DNA from: Rhizobiales bacterium 62-47
Lineage (GTDB): Bacteria > Pseudomonadota > Alphaproteobacteria > Rhizobiales > Xanthobacteraceae
Direction of reading: 5' to 3'
Length of the DNA: 64,000 nucleotides
Assembly: GCA_001899255.1 (NCBI GenBank)
Contig: MKVX01000023.1
Location: 1-64,000, forward strand
This document shows positions 17,953-26,811 of the stretch, in pieces. The translations under genes were made by a program, and so were the position numbers. Numbering within the stretch: the first letter of the stretch is position 1; every line of letters starts with the position of its first letter. Below the pieces are notes generated by a model. The model saw only the letters and a program-made list of their open reading frames with translations, ran no database searches and was not told where the DNA came from.

Positions 17953-18038
17953 TGGTGGGGGAAGAAGGACTCGAACCTTCGAAGCCATACGGCGGCTGAT
18001 TTACAGTCAGCTCCCTTTGCCACTCGGGACACTCCCCC
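17953..18038 (-). tRNA. tRNA-Tyr (anticodon GTA)
   Basis: The reverse strand gives an 86-base tRNA with a long variable arm. The acceptor is GGGGGAG with TTCCCCC, the anticodon loop CTGTAAA contains GTA, the T-arm is GGTTCGAGTCC and CCA is encoded at 17953-17955. The long extra arm and GTA anticodon fix it as tyrosine. Confidence 0.97.
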
Positions 18039-18249
18039 GCTCGACCCCATCGGACCCACCTCCACCAAGACGGTGGCTGTGCGGCCATCGATGACGTTGA
18101 AACGCGCACCCTTTCAAAGGGCTGCGGTCGGGCGCGTTTATGCGGATGCGGCATGGCAAAGTCAACCGCAGCCAACGGGAATAAATCGACCACTGACCGC
18201 GCCTTTCGGCTGAAATTGCCATAATTCGGCTCTCGTGAGACAAGCGCGC

Positions 18250-19077
18250 ATGAATCATGACCATCGAAAGCCGCGATTCGGACGGCCAGCCGGCAAGGCG
18301 CCGGGGAATCGCGGTACCCGGGATCGCCGTGGCACCTGGCGCGACCGTGAAGAGCGCGGCGACAGCCCCGTCATCCTTTATGGTTGGCACACCGTCACGG
18401 CAGCCCTGGCCAATCCGCAGCGGCAAATCCGCAAGCTTCTCCTCACCGAGAATGCGGCACGGCGGCTGACTGAGGAGAACATCGCGACCAAAATCGCGCC
18501 CGAAATCGTGCGGCCGCAAACCATCGATCAGCTGCTTGGCCCCGACGCCGTGCATCAGGGGCTGTTCGCCGAAGCCGATCCACTGCCCTCGCCGGATATC
18601 GATACGCTGCCGCAAACCGGCATCGTGCTGGTACTCGACCAGATTACCGATCCGCATAACGTCGGCGCCATCATGCGCTCGGCGGCGGCGTTCGCGGTCA
18701 AGGCCATCGTCACCACGGCGCGGCACTCGCCGGAAGCCACCGGCGTGCTGGCCAAATCGGCATCAGGCGCATTGGAATTGGTGCCGATGGTGACGGTGCA
18801 AAATCTCGCACGTGCCCTTGCCGCGCTAAACGAGCGCGGTTTCATGACCGTCGGTCTCGACAGCGAAGGTGGCGAAAATCTTGCGAAGGTAGAACTGACG
18901 CAGCCACTGGCGCTGGTGCTCGGCGCCGAGGGCAAAGGCTTGCGGCAGCTGACGCGCGAGACCTGCAGCGTGATGACGCGCCTCGACATGCCGGGCGACA
19001 TCAAGAGCCTCAATGTCTCCAACGCCGCGGCTCTATCGCTTTACATCTGCGCCAGCCGTCTCGGCTTGATGCCGTAA
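18250..19077 (+). CDS. rlmB: 23S rRNA (guanosine-2'-O-)-methyltransferase RlmB (TrmH/SPOUT family)
   Basis: This 275-residue SPOUT methyltransferase modifies the ribose of a guanosine in 23S rRNA. Three SpoU motifs are clear: QITDPHNVGAIMRSAAAF, then ALVLGAEGKGLRQLTRE, then MPGDIKSLNVSNAAALSLYI. An N-terminal substrate-binding subdomain (VILYGWHTVTAALANPQRQI) and a basic disordered leader of about 45 residues precede the catalytic domain. A GTG at 18235 is in frame; the ATG at 18250 is preferred. The gene is divergent from tRNA-Tyr, an arrangement typical of this lineage. A hairpin follows its stop. Confidence 0.9.
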   Translation: MNHDHRKPRFGRPAGKAPGNRGTRDRRGTWRDREERGDSPVILYGWHTVTAALANPQRQIRKLLLTENAARRLTEENIATKIAPEIVRPQTIDQLLGPDAVHQGLFAEADPLPSPDIDTLPQTGIVLVLDQITDPHNVGAIMRSAAAFAVKAIVTTARHSPEATGVLAKSASGALELVPMVTVQNLARALAALNERGFMTVGLDSEGGENLAKVELTQPLALVLGAEGKGLRQLTRETCSVMTRLDMPGDIKSLNVSNAAALSLYICASRLGLMP

Positions 19078-19087
19078 CTGAAAAGCA

Positions 19088-19119
19088 ATCGCCCGCACAC
19101 CGGATGGCATACGGGCGAT
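19088..19119 (+). terminator. Possible terminator hairpin after rlmB
   Basis: ATCGCCCG (19088-19095) pairs with CGGGCGAT (19112-19119) across a 16-base loop, 11 bases after the rlmB stop. No clear T tract follows, so this is a moderate call. Confidence 0.5.
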
Positions 19120-19176
19120 CGATGAGCCTGCCGCGCGTCACCTCACGTTGCAGTAGCAGCAGCCGTTACCCCGCGA

Positions 19177-19605
19177 TCAACGCTGGTTTGCGTGGTGATG
19201 CGCGTGGTGGTGGTGATGATGATGCGCGTGGTACGGCCCGTAGCCATAGCGAACGCGTGAATGATAATAGCCACGCTTGTAACCGCGCCACCCCGTCACC
19301 GCCCCCTCACGATAGACCGGCACGGGAGCCCACATGCCGGGGCCAGTAAATGTGGGGCCCTGGTTCACGTAGAAATAACGCCCTGCCCGAGGAGCAAAGA
19401 GCGCATCCGGATCGGTCAGGCGCTGGTGATAGCTGTACGCGGTATAATTCGGATAAGCCCAGGCGCCCTGCCCGCATGGGCTGACCCAAGCCTGGCCGCA
19501 GGGCGCACAACCGGCGGCGACCACGCCACCGCACGCCACTGCCGGCACAGTCCCGAGGCCGACAACGGCCATCGCTGCAATAACTCGTGACAACATCTGA
19601 CGCAT
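19177..19605 (-). CDS. Small secreted protein with histidine-rich C-terminus
   Basis: A 142-residue exported protein: signal peptide MLSRVIAAMAVVGLGTVPAV, then a Cys-containing segment (ACGGVVAAGCAPCGQ), a Tyr/Trp/Gly-rich middle and a tail in which 14 of the last 20 residues are His. The tail and cysteines suggest binding of Ni, Cu or Zn in the periplasm, but no such function is shown. ACAGGAGAG before the ATG at 19605 is an excellent ribosome-binding site; the long upstream open frame is not coding. It follows another secreted-protein gene by 31 bases, probably in one transcript. Confidence 0.75.
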   Translation of the reverse strand: MRQMLSRVIAAMAVVGLGTVPAVACGGVVAAGCAPCGQAWVSPCGQGAWAYPNYTAYSYHQRLTDPDALFAPRAGRYFYVNQGPTFTGPGMWAPVPVYREGAVTGWRGYKRGYYHSRVRYGYGPYHAHHHHHHHAHHHANQR

Positions 19606-19636
19606 AACGATCTCTCCTGTGGCAATCAGCTTCGAA

Positions 19637-20098
19637 CTAAGGCTGGGGGCGGGCGTCGTATCGCGGCCGCGGATGCGGAACGCCCATGTCGCGCGGCGCC
19701 TGAAGCACCATCGGCGGATAAAGCGGAACTTCGGCCGGGGCCGGCGGTGCGGACTGCGCACCCCATGACTGATGGAAACTTTCAGCCGGTCGCGGCAACT
19801 TGCGATTTGCCGGCGGCTCGATTTCCAATCGGCCATAGCCGGGCCGATGACCCGCGCTCGGATAATAGTGCCCGACGCGCGGCTCGCGATCGATGTATCG
19901 GCCGCCATAGACAGTCGGCTGCATGTGGATGCCGCGGGCCAACCCCCAATCGCTCTCGATCACAGCATACGACGCATCGACGCCGTTGATCATGATCGGC
20001 ACCCCAGGACGGCCCGGAATCACCACCGAGAATCCGTCATTGGCCGAAGCCGTTAACGTCATCGCGATCGATACAGCAAATGCCAGCAAGGCCCGCAT
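19637..20098 (-). CDS. Secreted Pro-rich hypothetical protein
   Basis: This 153-residue protein has a signal peptide (MRALLAFAVSIAMTLTASAN, cleaved near ASA-N), a short ordered segment GFSVVIPGRPGVPIMINGVD, and then a Pro/Arg/Tyr-rich tail without recognisable domain. GAAGGG precedes the ATG. It is the first gene of a likely two-gene unit with the His-rich secreted protein downstream. Function unknown. Confidence 0.72.
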   Translation of the reverse strand: MRALLAFAVSIAMTLTASANDGFSVVIPGRPGVPIMINGVDASYAVIESDWGLARGIHMQPTVYGGRYIDREPRVGHYYPSAGHRPGYGRLEIEPPANRKLPRPAESFHQSWGAQSAPPAPAEVPLYPPMVLQAPRDMGVPHPRPRYDARPQP

Positions 20099-20335
20099 GC
20101 GAGGAAACCCTTCAATTGCAGCCTTATCTTAAAGCAGGCACCGCTCGCAGAAGTTAAAGCTGCCGTCCAATTTCACGGTAAGGCTAACGCGCAAGCGCCC
20201 CCTCGAATTCAATTGTCTGAATTACGTAAACTCCCGGGAAGCGACCTCATCCGGAACAAAGGCTGCGTCATGATGTCCGCTTCGGCCGGGAACGACCGGT
20301 CCGTTGTGGAATTGTCCATGACACGAGAGGAACTG

Positions 20336-20587
20336 ATGGGAAAAAACATACTCGCAACGGCGGTCATCACCGCCGCGATGGCCGTGTCCGGTCTCGCACT
20401 CGCTCAGACCACCAACCAGGGCGGCGTCAATCAGCCGCCCTCCAAGCAATCCGCCCCCGCCAATGCGCCTGAGGCCTCTGGTCACGATGCCCAAACCGGC
20501 AAACCCGCGACCGGTGAAACGCCGCAGGAACGCCGGGATACGACCGGCAGCGCCGAAAAGGGCGACGCAAGCAAGACCGCCAAATAG
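20336..20587 (+). CDS. Small secreted low-complexity protein
   Basis: An 83-residue protein with signal peptide (MGKNILATAVITAAMAVSGL, cleavage near LAQ-T) and a mature part of Gln, Asn, Pro, Thr, Lys and Gly without predicted fold. The frame is open back to 20213, but GAGAGGAACTG directly before the ATG at 20336 decides the start. Such small soluble periplasmic proteins are common in this group; the function is unknown. Confidence 0.7.
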   Translation: MGKNILATAVITAAMAVSGLALAQTTNQGGVNQPPSKQSAPANAPEASGHDAQTGKPATGETPQERRDTTGSAEKGDASKTAK

Positions 20588-20697
20588 CGCTTCATACCAA
20601 CCGCCCGTCCCGACACGTCGAAATTGCCGCTTTGCATGACTTCGCGGCGCTGCTGGACTTGTCGGGACGGTACGACGCTGATAGCTCTCTGCGCGGA

Positions 20698-20772
20698 GCC
20701 GGTTTAGCTCAGCGGTAGAGCAGCGGTTTTGTAAACCGAAGGTCGGGAGTTCAATCCTCTCAACCGGCACCA
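20698..20772 (+). tRNA. tRNA-Thr (anticodon TGT)
   Basis: GCCGGTT pairs with AACCGGC, the D-arm is TAGCTCAGCGGTAGAGC, the anticodon loop TTTGTAA carries TGT, the T-arm is GGAGTTCAATCCTC and CCA is encoded. A TTGTCG box with a TGATAG box about 17 bases downstream lies just upstream and could be its promoter. Confidence 0.96.
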
Positions 20773-20923
20773 CTCTCCGATCAGTTCAAATTGCCAATCG
20801 GCCAATGCGCCCTAGACTGGCGTTCCGGCGCGCCGAGACGAACGGAACGTACGACATCGGCGTGCGCGCAATTGGGGAGTCATCGATGATATCCCGCTTG
20901 CCCATGAGACATCCGAGACACCC

Positions 20924-21157
20924 ATGATGGATGTCGCGGCGCGCAAGGTGAATTGGCAACAGGTCGGGCGTGCCGCCAAACCCGGACGCTACCTGTTCAC
21001 GTTCGGCTGGCTTACCATCTCCGCGGAAGATCTCGCGATCTGGCAAAAACATCCACATGCAGCATTCACCCTCGTCCCGCTACCAACCACGCCCGATGAG
21101 CCGCCGGAGTTTCATCTCGGCGCGTTCGAATTGCATGACGACGAGAAAGCGGAATAG
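20924..21157 (+). CDS. Small conserved-type hypothetical protein
   Basis: A 77-residue soluble acidic protein: VNWQQVGRAAKPGRYLFTFG, then WLTISAEDLAIWQKHPHAAF, then a C-terminal FHLGAFELHDD. The alternating hydrophobic pattern suggests a small beta domain. I recall similar proteins in Bradyrhizobium-type genomes but cannot name a family. Two adjacent ATG codons (20924, 20927) can serve as start. A strong terminator follows 29 bases after the stop. Confidence 0.7.
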   Translation: MMDVAARKVNWQQVGRAAKPGRYLFTFGWLTISAEDLAIWQKHPHAAFTLVPLPTTPDEPPEFHLGAFELHDDEKAE

Positions 21158-21185
21158 CGGTGCAAGCCTCCGTCTACCTGCAAAC

Positions 21186-21214
21186 AAAAAGGCCGGCGTC
21201 ACGCCGGCCTTTTT
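21186..21214. terminator. Bidirectional Rho-independent terminator
   Basis: AAAAAGGCCGGCG (21186-21198) and CGCCGGCCTTTTT (21202-21214) form a 13-bp stem with a TCA loop. The A and T runs at both edges let it act on either strand, which suits its place between convergent genes. Confidence 0.95.
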
Positions 21215-21250
21215 CACGTTTAGACAAATGACTGCTCTCGCCGCACCGCG

Positions 21251-21961
21251 TTAGTAGGCGGTCGCTGCGGGGCCGCCCCAACCGAAGCGATAGTTCAAGC
21301 CTGCCTTGATGGTGTGTTCGTCGTTGCGGAAACTGGCGCCGACGATTTCAGGCGACGAGCTGGCAGTGAAGGTCGTGTTGCCGAAGTTGTAATATTGATA
21401 CTCAACCTTGGCCGACCAGTTCGGTGCGAACATATATTCGAGACCGGCGCCAACCGTGTAACCGTCGTTACGATTGCCGCTCGTGGTGAAGCCCTGCGGC
21501 ACGCCACCCAACGTCACGTTGAGATCGCGATCGCGGAATGCATAACCACCCTTGGCGTAAAGCAGCGTCGGACCCCAGCTATAGCCGAGCCGGCCGGTGA
21601 CAGAACCAAGGCCGCTGTTATTGCCGGATACAATGGTCCCGCCGGGGAACACGACGCCGCCGCCGCTCGATCCAAGCCAGCTATAGTTGGCCTCGAGACC
21701 CATCACCCAGTTATTGGCGAACTGATAATCGTAGCCGCCCTGCACACCACCGAGGAAGCGCGCGTCGCTACCCTGCAAGCTGTCACCACCGAAGCCGCCC
21801 CCAATGTGTCCGCCGATGTAGAAGCCGGTCCAGTTGTAGACAACAGCCGGAGCCGTGTAAGCCGGCGGCGCTTTGGTATACGGACGCGGCGGCAAATCAG
21901 CGGCCGCAGCAGGCGCGACGAAGATGGCGGTCGCAGCCGCAGCGAGCAGAAATTTTTTCAT
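21251..21961 (-). CDS. Outer-membrane beta-barrel protein (Omp25/31 type)
   Basis: This 236-residue protein starts with a signal peptide (MKKFLLAAAATAIFVAPAAA) followed by ADLPPRPYTKAPP and YNWTGFYIGGHIGG, the standard opening of rhizobial and Brucella Omp25/Omp31-like eight-stranded barrels. Alternating strands end in YRFGWGGPAATAY. Such proteins are abundant structural porin-like proteins of the outer membrane. AGGGGAT precedes the ATG at 21961; the longer open frame to 22222 is noncoding leader. The stop is near the strong bidirectional terminator. Confidence 0.92.
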   Translation of the reverse strand: MKKFLLAAAATAIFVAPAAAADLPPRPYTKAPPAYTAPAVVYNWTGFYIGGHIGGGFGGDSLQGSDARFLGGVQGGYDYQFANNWVMGLEANYSWLGSSGGGVVFPGGTIVSGNNSGLGSVTGRLGYSWGPTLLYAKGGYAFRDRDLNVTLGGVPQGFTTSGNRNDGYTVGAGLEYMFAPNWSAKVEYQYYNFGNTTFTASSSPEIVGASFRNDEHTIKAGLNYRFGWGGPAATAY

Positions 21962-22233
21962 CGAAGATCCCCTTGTTAGCCCTGCCAGACTCGTCAAACA
22001 ACGTGGCGTCAATTTGGTTGCTTGGCGGCGAACAAAAAGCAGCGATAGTACGTATCTGTGTCCTTTCAGGAACACTTCTGGTTCAATGCGGGCGTGAAAG
22101 GAGCGTCGACGGCAGCGCCTGACATATGAGGGCACGGCCGAACTCACATCGCGGATCGCGGTTCCAGGCAAATAATGACAGCATGACAACGACTTGCGGC
22201 CGGAACTCGGTGGCGCAGGCATCGGAGAGAAGC

Positions 22234-23424
22234 ATGACGTTTCACGACCTGATGAATGATTTCCCGCCGACCTCGGACAAGCTTGTTACCCTCGCGAACT
22301 GGCGAACCCGGCCGTTCAACAGCTGGAGTTTTCACAATGTCCGGCGGTTGTTACCGACGGCGAACATCCCGGCGTCCGGTCATGGCGTACCGCTGGACTC
22401 CAGCCTCGAAGATATCATGCAGACCGAGTTCGAAGGACTGAACGGCGAACTGACGACGCTGCATCGCGCACTCAAGACCACGCACACCGACGCACTGGTG
22501 GTCATGCGGCGCGGCCGCATCACCGCGGAGTGGTATGCCAACGGCATGAACGCAACCACGCCGCACATTGTGTTCTCGGTGAGCAAATCGATCTGCGGTG
22601 CGCTGGGCGGAATCCTCACGGATCGCGGCCTGCTCGATCCCGAAGATCTGGTGGTCGACTACATCCCCGAACTGAAAGCCTCGGTCTACGGCGACTGCAC
22701 CGTGCGCCACTTGCTCGACATGGTGGTCGGCATCCGCTTCATCGAAGACTATGACGATCCCGATGGCGACGTGATCCGCTATCGCTACGCCGTCGGCTGG
22801 GATCCGGTCCCACATGGGCGCGAGACGCTCGACCAGCGCCGCTTCCTTGCCTCGATGCGCCCCGACGGCAACAAGCACGGCGAAACGTTTCACTATGTGT
22901 CGACCAACACCGACGTGCTCGGCTGGGTTTACGAGCGCGCTTGCGATCAGCCATTGGCGGAGATCATCAGCGAGTATCTTTGGATACCGCTTGGCGCCGA
23001 ACGCGACGCCTATATCACCGTCGACTCGCGCAATGCGATGCGGGCCGCCGGCGGTATCTGCGTGACGCCACGCGATCTCGCCCGCTTCGGCGAAATGATC
23101 CGCCAGCGCGGCATCGCCAACGGTCAGCAGGTCGTGCCGGGATGGTGGATCGACGACATCAACGAGGCAGACACGTCCGCTGCCTGGGCCAAGGGTGATT
23201 TCGCCGAACTGTTTCCGGGTGGAAGCTATCGCAGCAAGTGGTATCAGATCGATCGGACCGTCGGTGTTCTGTGCGCCCTCGGCATCCATGGCCAGTGGAT
23301 CTACATCCATCCCGAAGCCGAGTTAGTCGCCATCCGCATGGCTTCGGAAGCGACGCCGCTTGATCCGGAATATGCCAAGTGCTGGCGCCGCGGCTTCGAC
23401 GCGATTGCAGATCAATTCTTGTAA
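22234..23424 (+). CDS. Serine hydrolase, beta-lactamase fold (NylB-like)
   Basis: This 396-residue protein resembles 6-aminohexanoate-dimer hydrolase and related class C beta-lactamase-fold amidases/esterases. The nucleophile motif SVSK lies in HIVFSVSKSICGALGG, and the Tyr/Asn motif is in FHYVSTNTDVLGW. RAAGGICVTPRDLARFG is the conserved segment near the omega-like loop. GGAGAGAAGC stands directly before the ATG at 22234; the frame is open to 22126 but the leader is poor. No signal peptide is seen. It is a different subfamily from the EstB-like gene at 255-1478. Confidence 0.88.
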   Translation: MTFHDLMNDFPPTSDKLVTLANWRTRPFNSWSFHNVRRLLPTANIPASGHGVPLDSSLEDIMQTEFEGLNGELTTLHRALKTTHTDALVVMRRGRITAEWYANGMNATTPHIVFSVSKSICGALGGILTDRGLLDPEDLVVDYIPELKASVYGDCTVRHLLDMVVGIRFIEDYDDPDGDVIRYRYAVGWDPVPHGRETLDQRRFLASMRPDGNKHGETFHYVSTNTDVLGWVYERACDQPLAEIISEYLWIPLGAERDAYITVDSRNAMRAAGGICVTPRDLARFGEMIRQRGIANGQQVVPGWWIDDINEADTSAAWAKGDFAELFPGGSYRSKWYQIDRTVGVLCALGIHGQWIYIHPEAELVAIRMASEATPLDPEYAKCWRRGFDAIADQFL

Positions 23425-23428
23425 GCAA

Positions 23429-23905
23429 TCAGTTCAGCACAACGACGCCGGCGTTGATCGTCGTGGCATAAGCGACCCATGCCAGATATGGCAGCAGCAG
23501 CGCCGCTGCGACACCATCGATGCGACGACTTGCGAGAATCGTGACGATGATCGCAATCAAAAGTGCAACGATCACCGCCAGCGCAGCGCGGGTGCCATGC
23601 CAGCCGAAGAACACTGGCGACCACGCCGAGTTCAGGACGAGTTGTACGAAAAACCAGCCAATCGCGATCTGGCGCGCCCGAGACGGCGCGACGCGATCCC
23701 ATAAACGCCATAGTGCGGTTGCCATAAGAACGTAGAGAACAGTCCAGGCGATCGGAAAAACAAACGGAGGCGGTGTCCAGGACGGCTTGGTCAACCCGGC
23801 ATACCAGCCAGGAATTTCAGGTGCGGTGAAGATCGACCCGACGACGCCCACCGCCAGGCAAAGCGCCAAACACGCCAGCAAACGACTCGCCGATTTCAAT
23901 GTCAT
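23429..23905 (-). CDS. tspO: TspO/MBR family membrane protein
   Basis: This protein of about 158 residues has five hydrophobic helices and the family hallmarks WYAGLTKPSWTPPPFVFPIA, WTVLYVLMATALWRLW, FFVQLVLNSAWSPVFF and LLPYLAWVAYATTINAGVVV. TspO proteins bind porphyrins and other hydrophobic ligands and in related phototrophs affect pigment or stress regulation. An upstream ATG at 23938 is possible; the start at 23905 matches the usual length. It ends 4 bases from the convergent hydrolase stop. Confidence 0.93.
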   Translation of the reverse strand: MTLKSASRLLACLALCLAVGVVGSIFTAPEIPGWYAGLTKPSWTPPPFVFPIAWTVLYVLMATALWRLWDRVAPSRARQIAIGWFFVQLVLNSAWSPVFFGWHGTRAALAVIVALLIAIIVTILASRRIDGVAAALLLPYLAWVAYATTINAGVVVLN

Positions 23906-24041
23906 TGGACCAAACCATGAGACTACAACGGTCGACAATTTGTGTACGACGAGCCCTCATGGCAATAGCCTGCACACGACTACGCCGCGGCTGCACGGAG
24001 CAACCGCGGCGCGATCGGCCGAATAGCTGGGATTTGTCGCC

Positions 24042-24293
24042 TTAGTGACGATGCATCTGGCTAAGATGCATCTTCTTGGCGGCATAGTGCCGATGATGAT
24101 GGAAATGCCGCGCGTGATGGTGCTTGCCGCGCTTCATATGGGCCTGCGCCTTCAGCACATGGGAATTCAGATGTTTGCCGTGGAAGGTTGCGGATTTGGT
24201 CACCGGCGTCACCGTCTTGGCAGCACTTGCCGCCATCGCCGGAGCAGCGAGCATTGAAACGGCGAGCAGCGCAGCGGAAATCGTCTTCAGCAT
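24042..24293 (-). CDS. Small secreted His-rich protein
   Basis: An 83-residue protein: signal peptide (MLKTISAALLAVSMLAAPAM, cleaved near AMA-A), a Lys/Thr linker and a tail rich in His, Lys and Arg (KRGKHHHARHFHHHRHYAAK). AGGAG stands 6 bases before the ATG at 24293, which fixes the start over two upstream ATGs. The tail could bind metal ions. It is not obviously paralogous to the His-rich protein at 19177-19605. The 289 bases upstream contain no other gene that I can support. Confidence 0.7.
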   Translation of the reverse strand: MLKTISAALLAVSMLAAPAMAASAAKTVTPVTKSATFHGKHLNSHVLKAQAHMKRGKHHHARHFHHHRHYAAKKMHLSQMHRH

Positions 24294-24582
24294 GGTCATC
24301 TCCTGTTCGATCACGAAGTTGACCGGTCAGTTGGCCGGGCTCGTCGATCATGTACCGACGTTAGGTCGCCCACGCTGAACCCACCCTGAAGCGGCACGTG
24401 TGGCTTCATTCATCTTGATGAATTGTTGGTCATGATCTTGTGATCGCAGTCGCAACATCCTGCCGGCTCATCCCCGGCAAATCTCGTGACACGTTCCACC
24501 AACCGTGATGGAATATCGGCGCTTCCAGGATGTTTGATGGTGGGGCATTGCACGCGTTCGACGCGCATGAACAGGAGAAGCC

Positions 24583-25140
24583 ATGAGCAAATCTGCAATC
24601 GAATGGGCGGCAGCCGCGGTATTGACCCTGGCGCTCGCAGTCCCTTCCGTCACCACGCCGACTTTCGCCGCCGGGTCCGACGAACCCTCCTCACCGCCAC
24701 CGAGCAGCAAGTCGGCACCCAAGGACAGCAAGAAATCGAAGAAGAGCAGTTCGAGCGTTGACGATCCGGTCTTCCTTCAAGGCTTCAAGACGGCTTACAG
24801 CACGATCTACGATCACCATGACTACGCGGCCGCGATCGATCAACTCAAGGCGCTGAACCACGACGATCGCGCCGATGTCGCCAATCTGATCGGCTATTCA
24901 TATCGCAAGCTCGGCAACTACAAGGTGTCCCAGGTCTGGTACGAACGGGCGCTGAAGGCCGACCCAGGACACGTCCGCACGTGGCAATATTACGGCCTGT
25001 GGCAGATCGAGCAGGGCAACCGGGATCAGGCGCAGTACCACCTCACCCGGATCGGAGCTTTGTGCGGCACGGATTGTGCGGAGTACCGGTCATTGGCGGC
25101 AGCATTGGAGAAGGCGCCCGGCACCGGACTGGTCTACTGA
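24583..25140 (+). CDS. Secreted tetratricopeptide-repeat protein
   Basis: This 185-residue protein has a signal peptide (AAAAVLTLALAVPSVTTPTF), a Ser/Lys/Pro-rich linker (residues about 30-58) and two to three TPR-like helices (YAAAIDQLKALNHDDRADVA, then LIGYSYRKLGNYKVSQVWYE, then HVRTWQYYGLWQIEQGNRDQ). Two cysteines near the end (GALCGTDCAEY) could form a disulfide. It is a likely periplasmic scaffold; partners are unknown. CAGGAGAAGCC directly precedes the ATG. A hairpin terminator follows. Confidence 0.82.
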   Translation: MSKSAIEWAAAAVLTLALAVPSVTTPTFAAGSDEPSSPPPSSKSAPKDSKKSKKSSSSVDDPVFLQGFKTAYSTIYDHHDYAAAIDQLKALNHDDRADVANLIGYSYRKLGNYKVSQVWYERALKADPGHVRTWQYYGLWQIEQGNRDQAQYHLTRIGALCGTDCAEYRSLAAALEKAPGTGLVY

Positions 25141-25176
25141 TATCCCGCAGCCGTACCGCGATTTCCGAACATGAGA

Positions 25177-25206
25177 GGCCGGCGCGCCGTTGCCGCGACG
25201 CCGGCC
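25177..25206 (+). terminator. Terminator hairpin after the TPR gene
   Basis: GGCCGGCG (25177-25184) pairs with CGCCGGCC (25199-25206) with a 14-base loop, followed by GTGGTTTTT. It lies 37 bases after the stop. Confidence 0.75.
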
Positions 25207-25363
25207 GTGGTTTTTGACGATAACCATTTGCCGCTAACGCCCTCGACAAGCCCGGCGAAGCGTCCTTAATTGCCGTCTCGACAAGCGATGCATGGGTGTA
25301 TAGACGACGGCTGCGCCGACGTTACCCATTCACGCCGTCAAATGCAGCAGAGGCCGACGCTTC

Positions 25364-26143
25364 ATGATCAAACCCACGCGATATGAGCGGATCGCCTTTG
25401 TCGCGAGTCCCGGTGTGGAGGCGCAGCAGGCGCTCGCCAGCCTGGTGAAAACCTACGGCAATCACAGTCCAGCCAAGGCTGACGTCGTCGTTGCGCTCGG
25501 CGGCGACGGCTTGATGCTGCAAACGCTGCACCAGCAGATGCGCTCCAACAAGCCGATCTACGGGATGCATCGCGGCACCGTAGGCTTCCTGATGAACGAG
25601 TATCGCTCGGAAGACCTTTACGCGCGGTTGGCCGCGGCCCGCGACACAGTGATCCATCCCTTGTTGATGCGCGCAACCGATGTTCACGGACAGGTGCACA
25701 TTCATCATGCGATCAACGAGGTTTCAGTTTTCCGGCAGAGACACCAGGCTGCGCGCTTGCGTATCCTGATAGATGAGCGCGAACGGATGCCCGAGCTTGT
25801 CGCTGACGGCGTCTTGGTCGCGACCCCGGCAGGGTCTACCGCCTACAATCTCTCGGCGCAGGGGCCGATCCTGCCGATCAATGCCGATTTGCTGGCGCTC
25901 ACTCCAATCAGCGCCTTCCGGCCTCGGCGCTGGCGCGGTGCCCTGCTCCCGAACACGGCCTTTGTCGTCATCGAGGTGCTGGAAAGCGACAAGCGACCGG
26001 TCGCCGCGGTGGCCGACCACGACGAGGCGCGCAACGTGCAGCGCGTCGAGATCCTATCCGACAAAACGATCTCGATGCGCATGCTGTTCGACCCCGGCCA
26101 CAGTCTCGAAGAGCGCATCCTGAGCGAGCAGTTCAACTACTAG
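25364..26143 (+). CDS. nadK: NAD kinase
   Basis: This 259-residue enzyme phosphorylates NAD to NADP. The GGDG motif is at residues 46-49 ([15 protein letters not shown]) with catalytic Asp48. Further conserved segments are [22 protein letters not shown] with the NE pair, and [20 protein letters not shown], which shapes the active site. The length is normal for an alphaproteobacterial single-domain enzyme. It appears to be transcribed alone or with the receiver gene that starts 105 bases later. Confidence 0.95.
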   Translation: MIKPTRYERIAFVASPGVEAQQALASLVKTYGNHSPAKADVVVALGGDGLMLQTLHQQMRSNKPIYGMHRGTVGFLMNEYRSEDLYARLAAARDTVIHPLLMRATDVHGQVHIHHAINEVSVFRQRHQAARLRILIDERERMPELVADGVLVATPAGSTAYNLSAQGPILPINADLLALTPISAFRPRRWRGALLPNTAFVVIEVLESDKRPVAAVADHDEARNVQRVEILSDKTISMRMLFDPGHSLEERILSEQFNY

Positions 26144-26247
26144 TCTCGAGCAGGCCTCCCCCGCGCCGGCAACCATTCGTTAACGACGGCTCGATATAGT
26201 TAACGCGAGGTATACCGGCTTGTCGCCGGCCCGCGCAGAGCCGATCC

Positions 26248-26793
26248 ATGTATCGTATCGATTTCAACAAGCTGCGATTTCTTGTCTGCGACGACAATGC
26301 GCATATGCGCCGCATTCTGCGCACGCTGCTGCATTCGTTCGGAGCACGCGAGGTCTACGAGTCCGAAGACGGCGCCACGGCGCTGGAGATGTTCAGCCAT
26401 TATGTGCCGGACATCGTCATCACCGACTGGTCGATGCCGATCTTCGACGGGCTGGAACTGGCGCAGATGATCCGCCAGCCGGATGCCAACGGCAATCCGT
26501 ACGCTCCCATCATCATGCTGACCGGACATTCCGAGAAGCGTCGCGTAACCCTGGCCCGCGACGCCGGCGTGACCGAGTTCCTTGCCAAGCCGATTTCCGC
26601 GAAGGGCTTGTATCAGCGCATCATGAATGTCGTGGCCAATCCGCGACCTTTCATCAAAACGAAAAATTACTTCGGGCCTGATCGCCGCCGCAACACCACC
26701 AATTCCTACGTCGGACCGGAACGCCGCACCGGTGGCGCGATGGAAGTGATGCAACAACCATCGCTGCTCGACAAAGCCCGTATGCCCGGATAG
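26248..26793 (+). CDS. Stand-alone response-regulator receiver protein
   Basis: This 181-residue protein has one CheY-like receiver domain: acidic pair Asp15/Asp16, phospho-acceptor Asp60 (VITDWSMP), Thr92 and Lys114 (FLAKP). There is no DNA-binding output; instead an unusual basic tail follows, with FGPDRRRN and VGPERRTGG repeats, roughly 45 residues long. The DRRR/PERR pattern also occurs in PilZ proteins and might contact RNA, DNA or a nucleotide, but this is speculation. The Hpt gene follows 18 bases later, so the two are likely one operon and may be phospho-transfer partners. Confidence 0.9.
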   Translation: MYRIDFNKLRFLVCDDNAHMRRILRTLLHSFGAREVYESEDGATALEMFSHYVPDIVITDWSMPIFDGLELAQMIRQPDANGNPYAPIIMLTGHSEKRRVTLARDAGVTEFLAKPISAKGLYQRIMNVVANPRPFIKTKNYFGPDRRRNTTNSYVGPERRTGGAMEVMQQPSLLDKARMPG

Positions 26794-26811
26794 CCATCTC
26801 AGGACGCCACC

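Noticed and set aside
20222-20773. Reverse-strand 183-codon frame ending over tRNA-Thr
   Set aside because: Its N-terminal part is the antisense translation of the tRNA (VPVERIELPTFGLQNR pattern), a known annotation artefact, and the rest is antisense to the secreted-protein gene.
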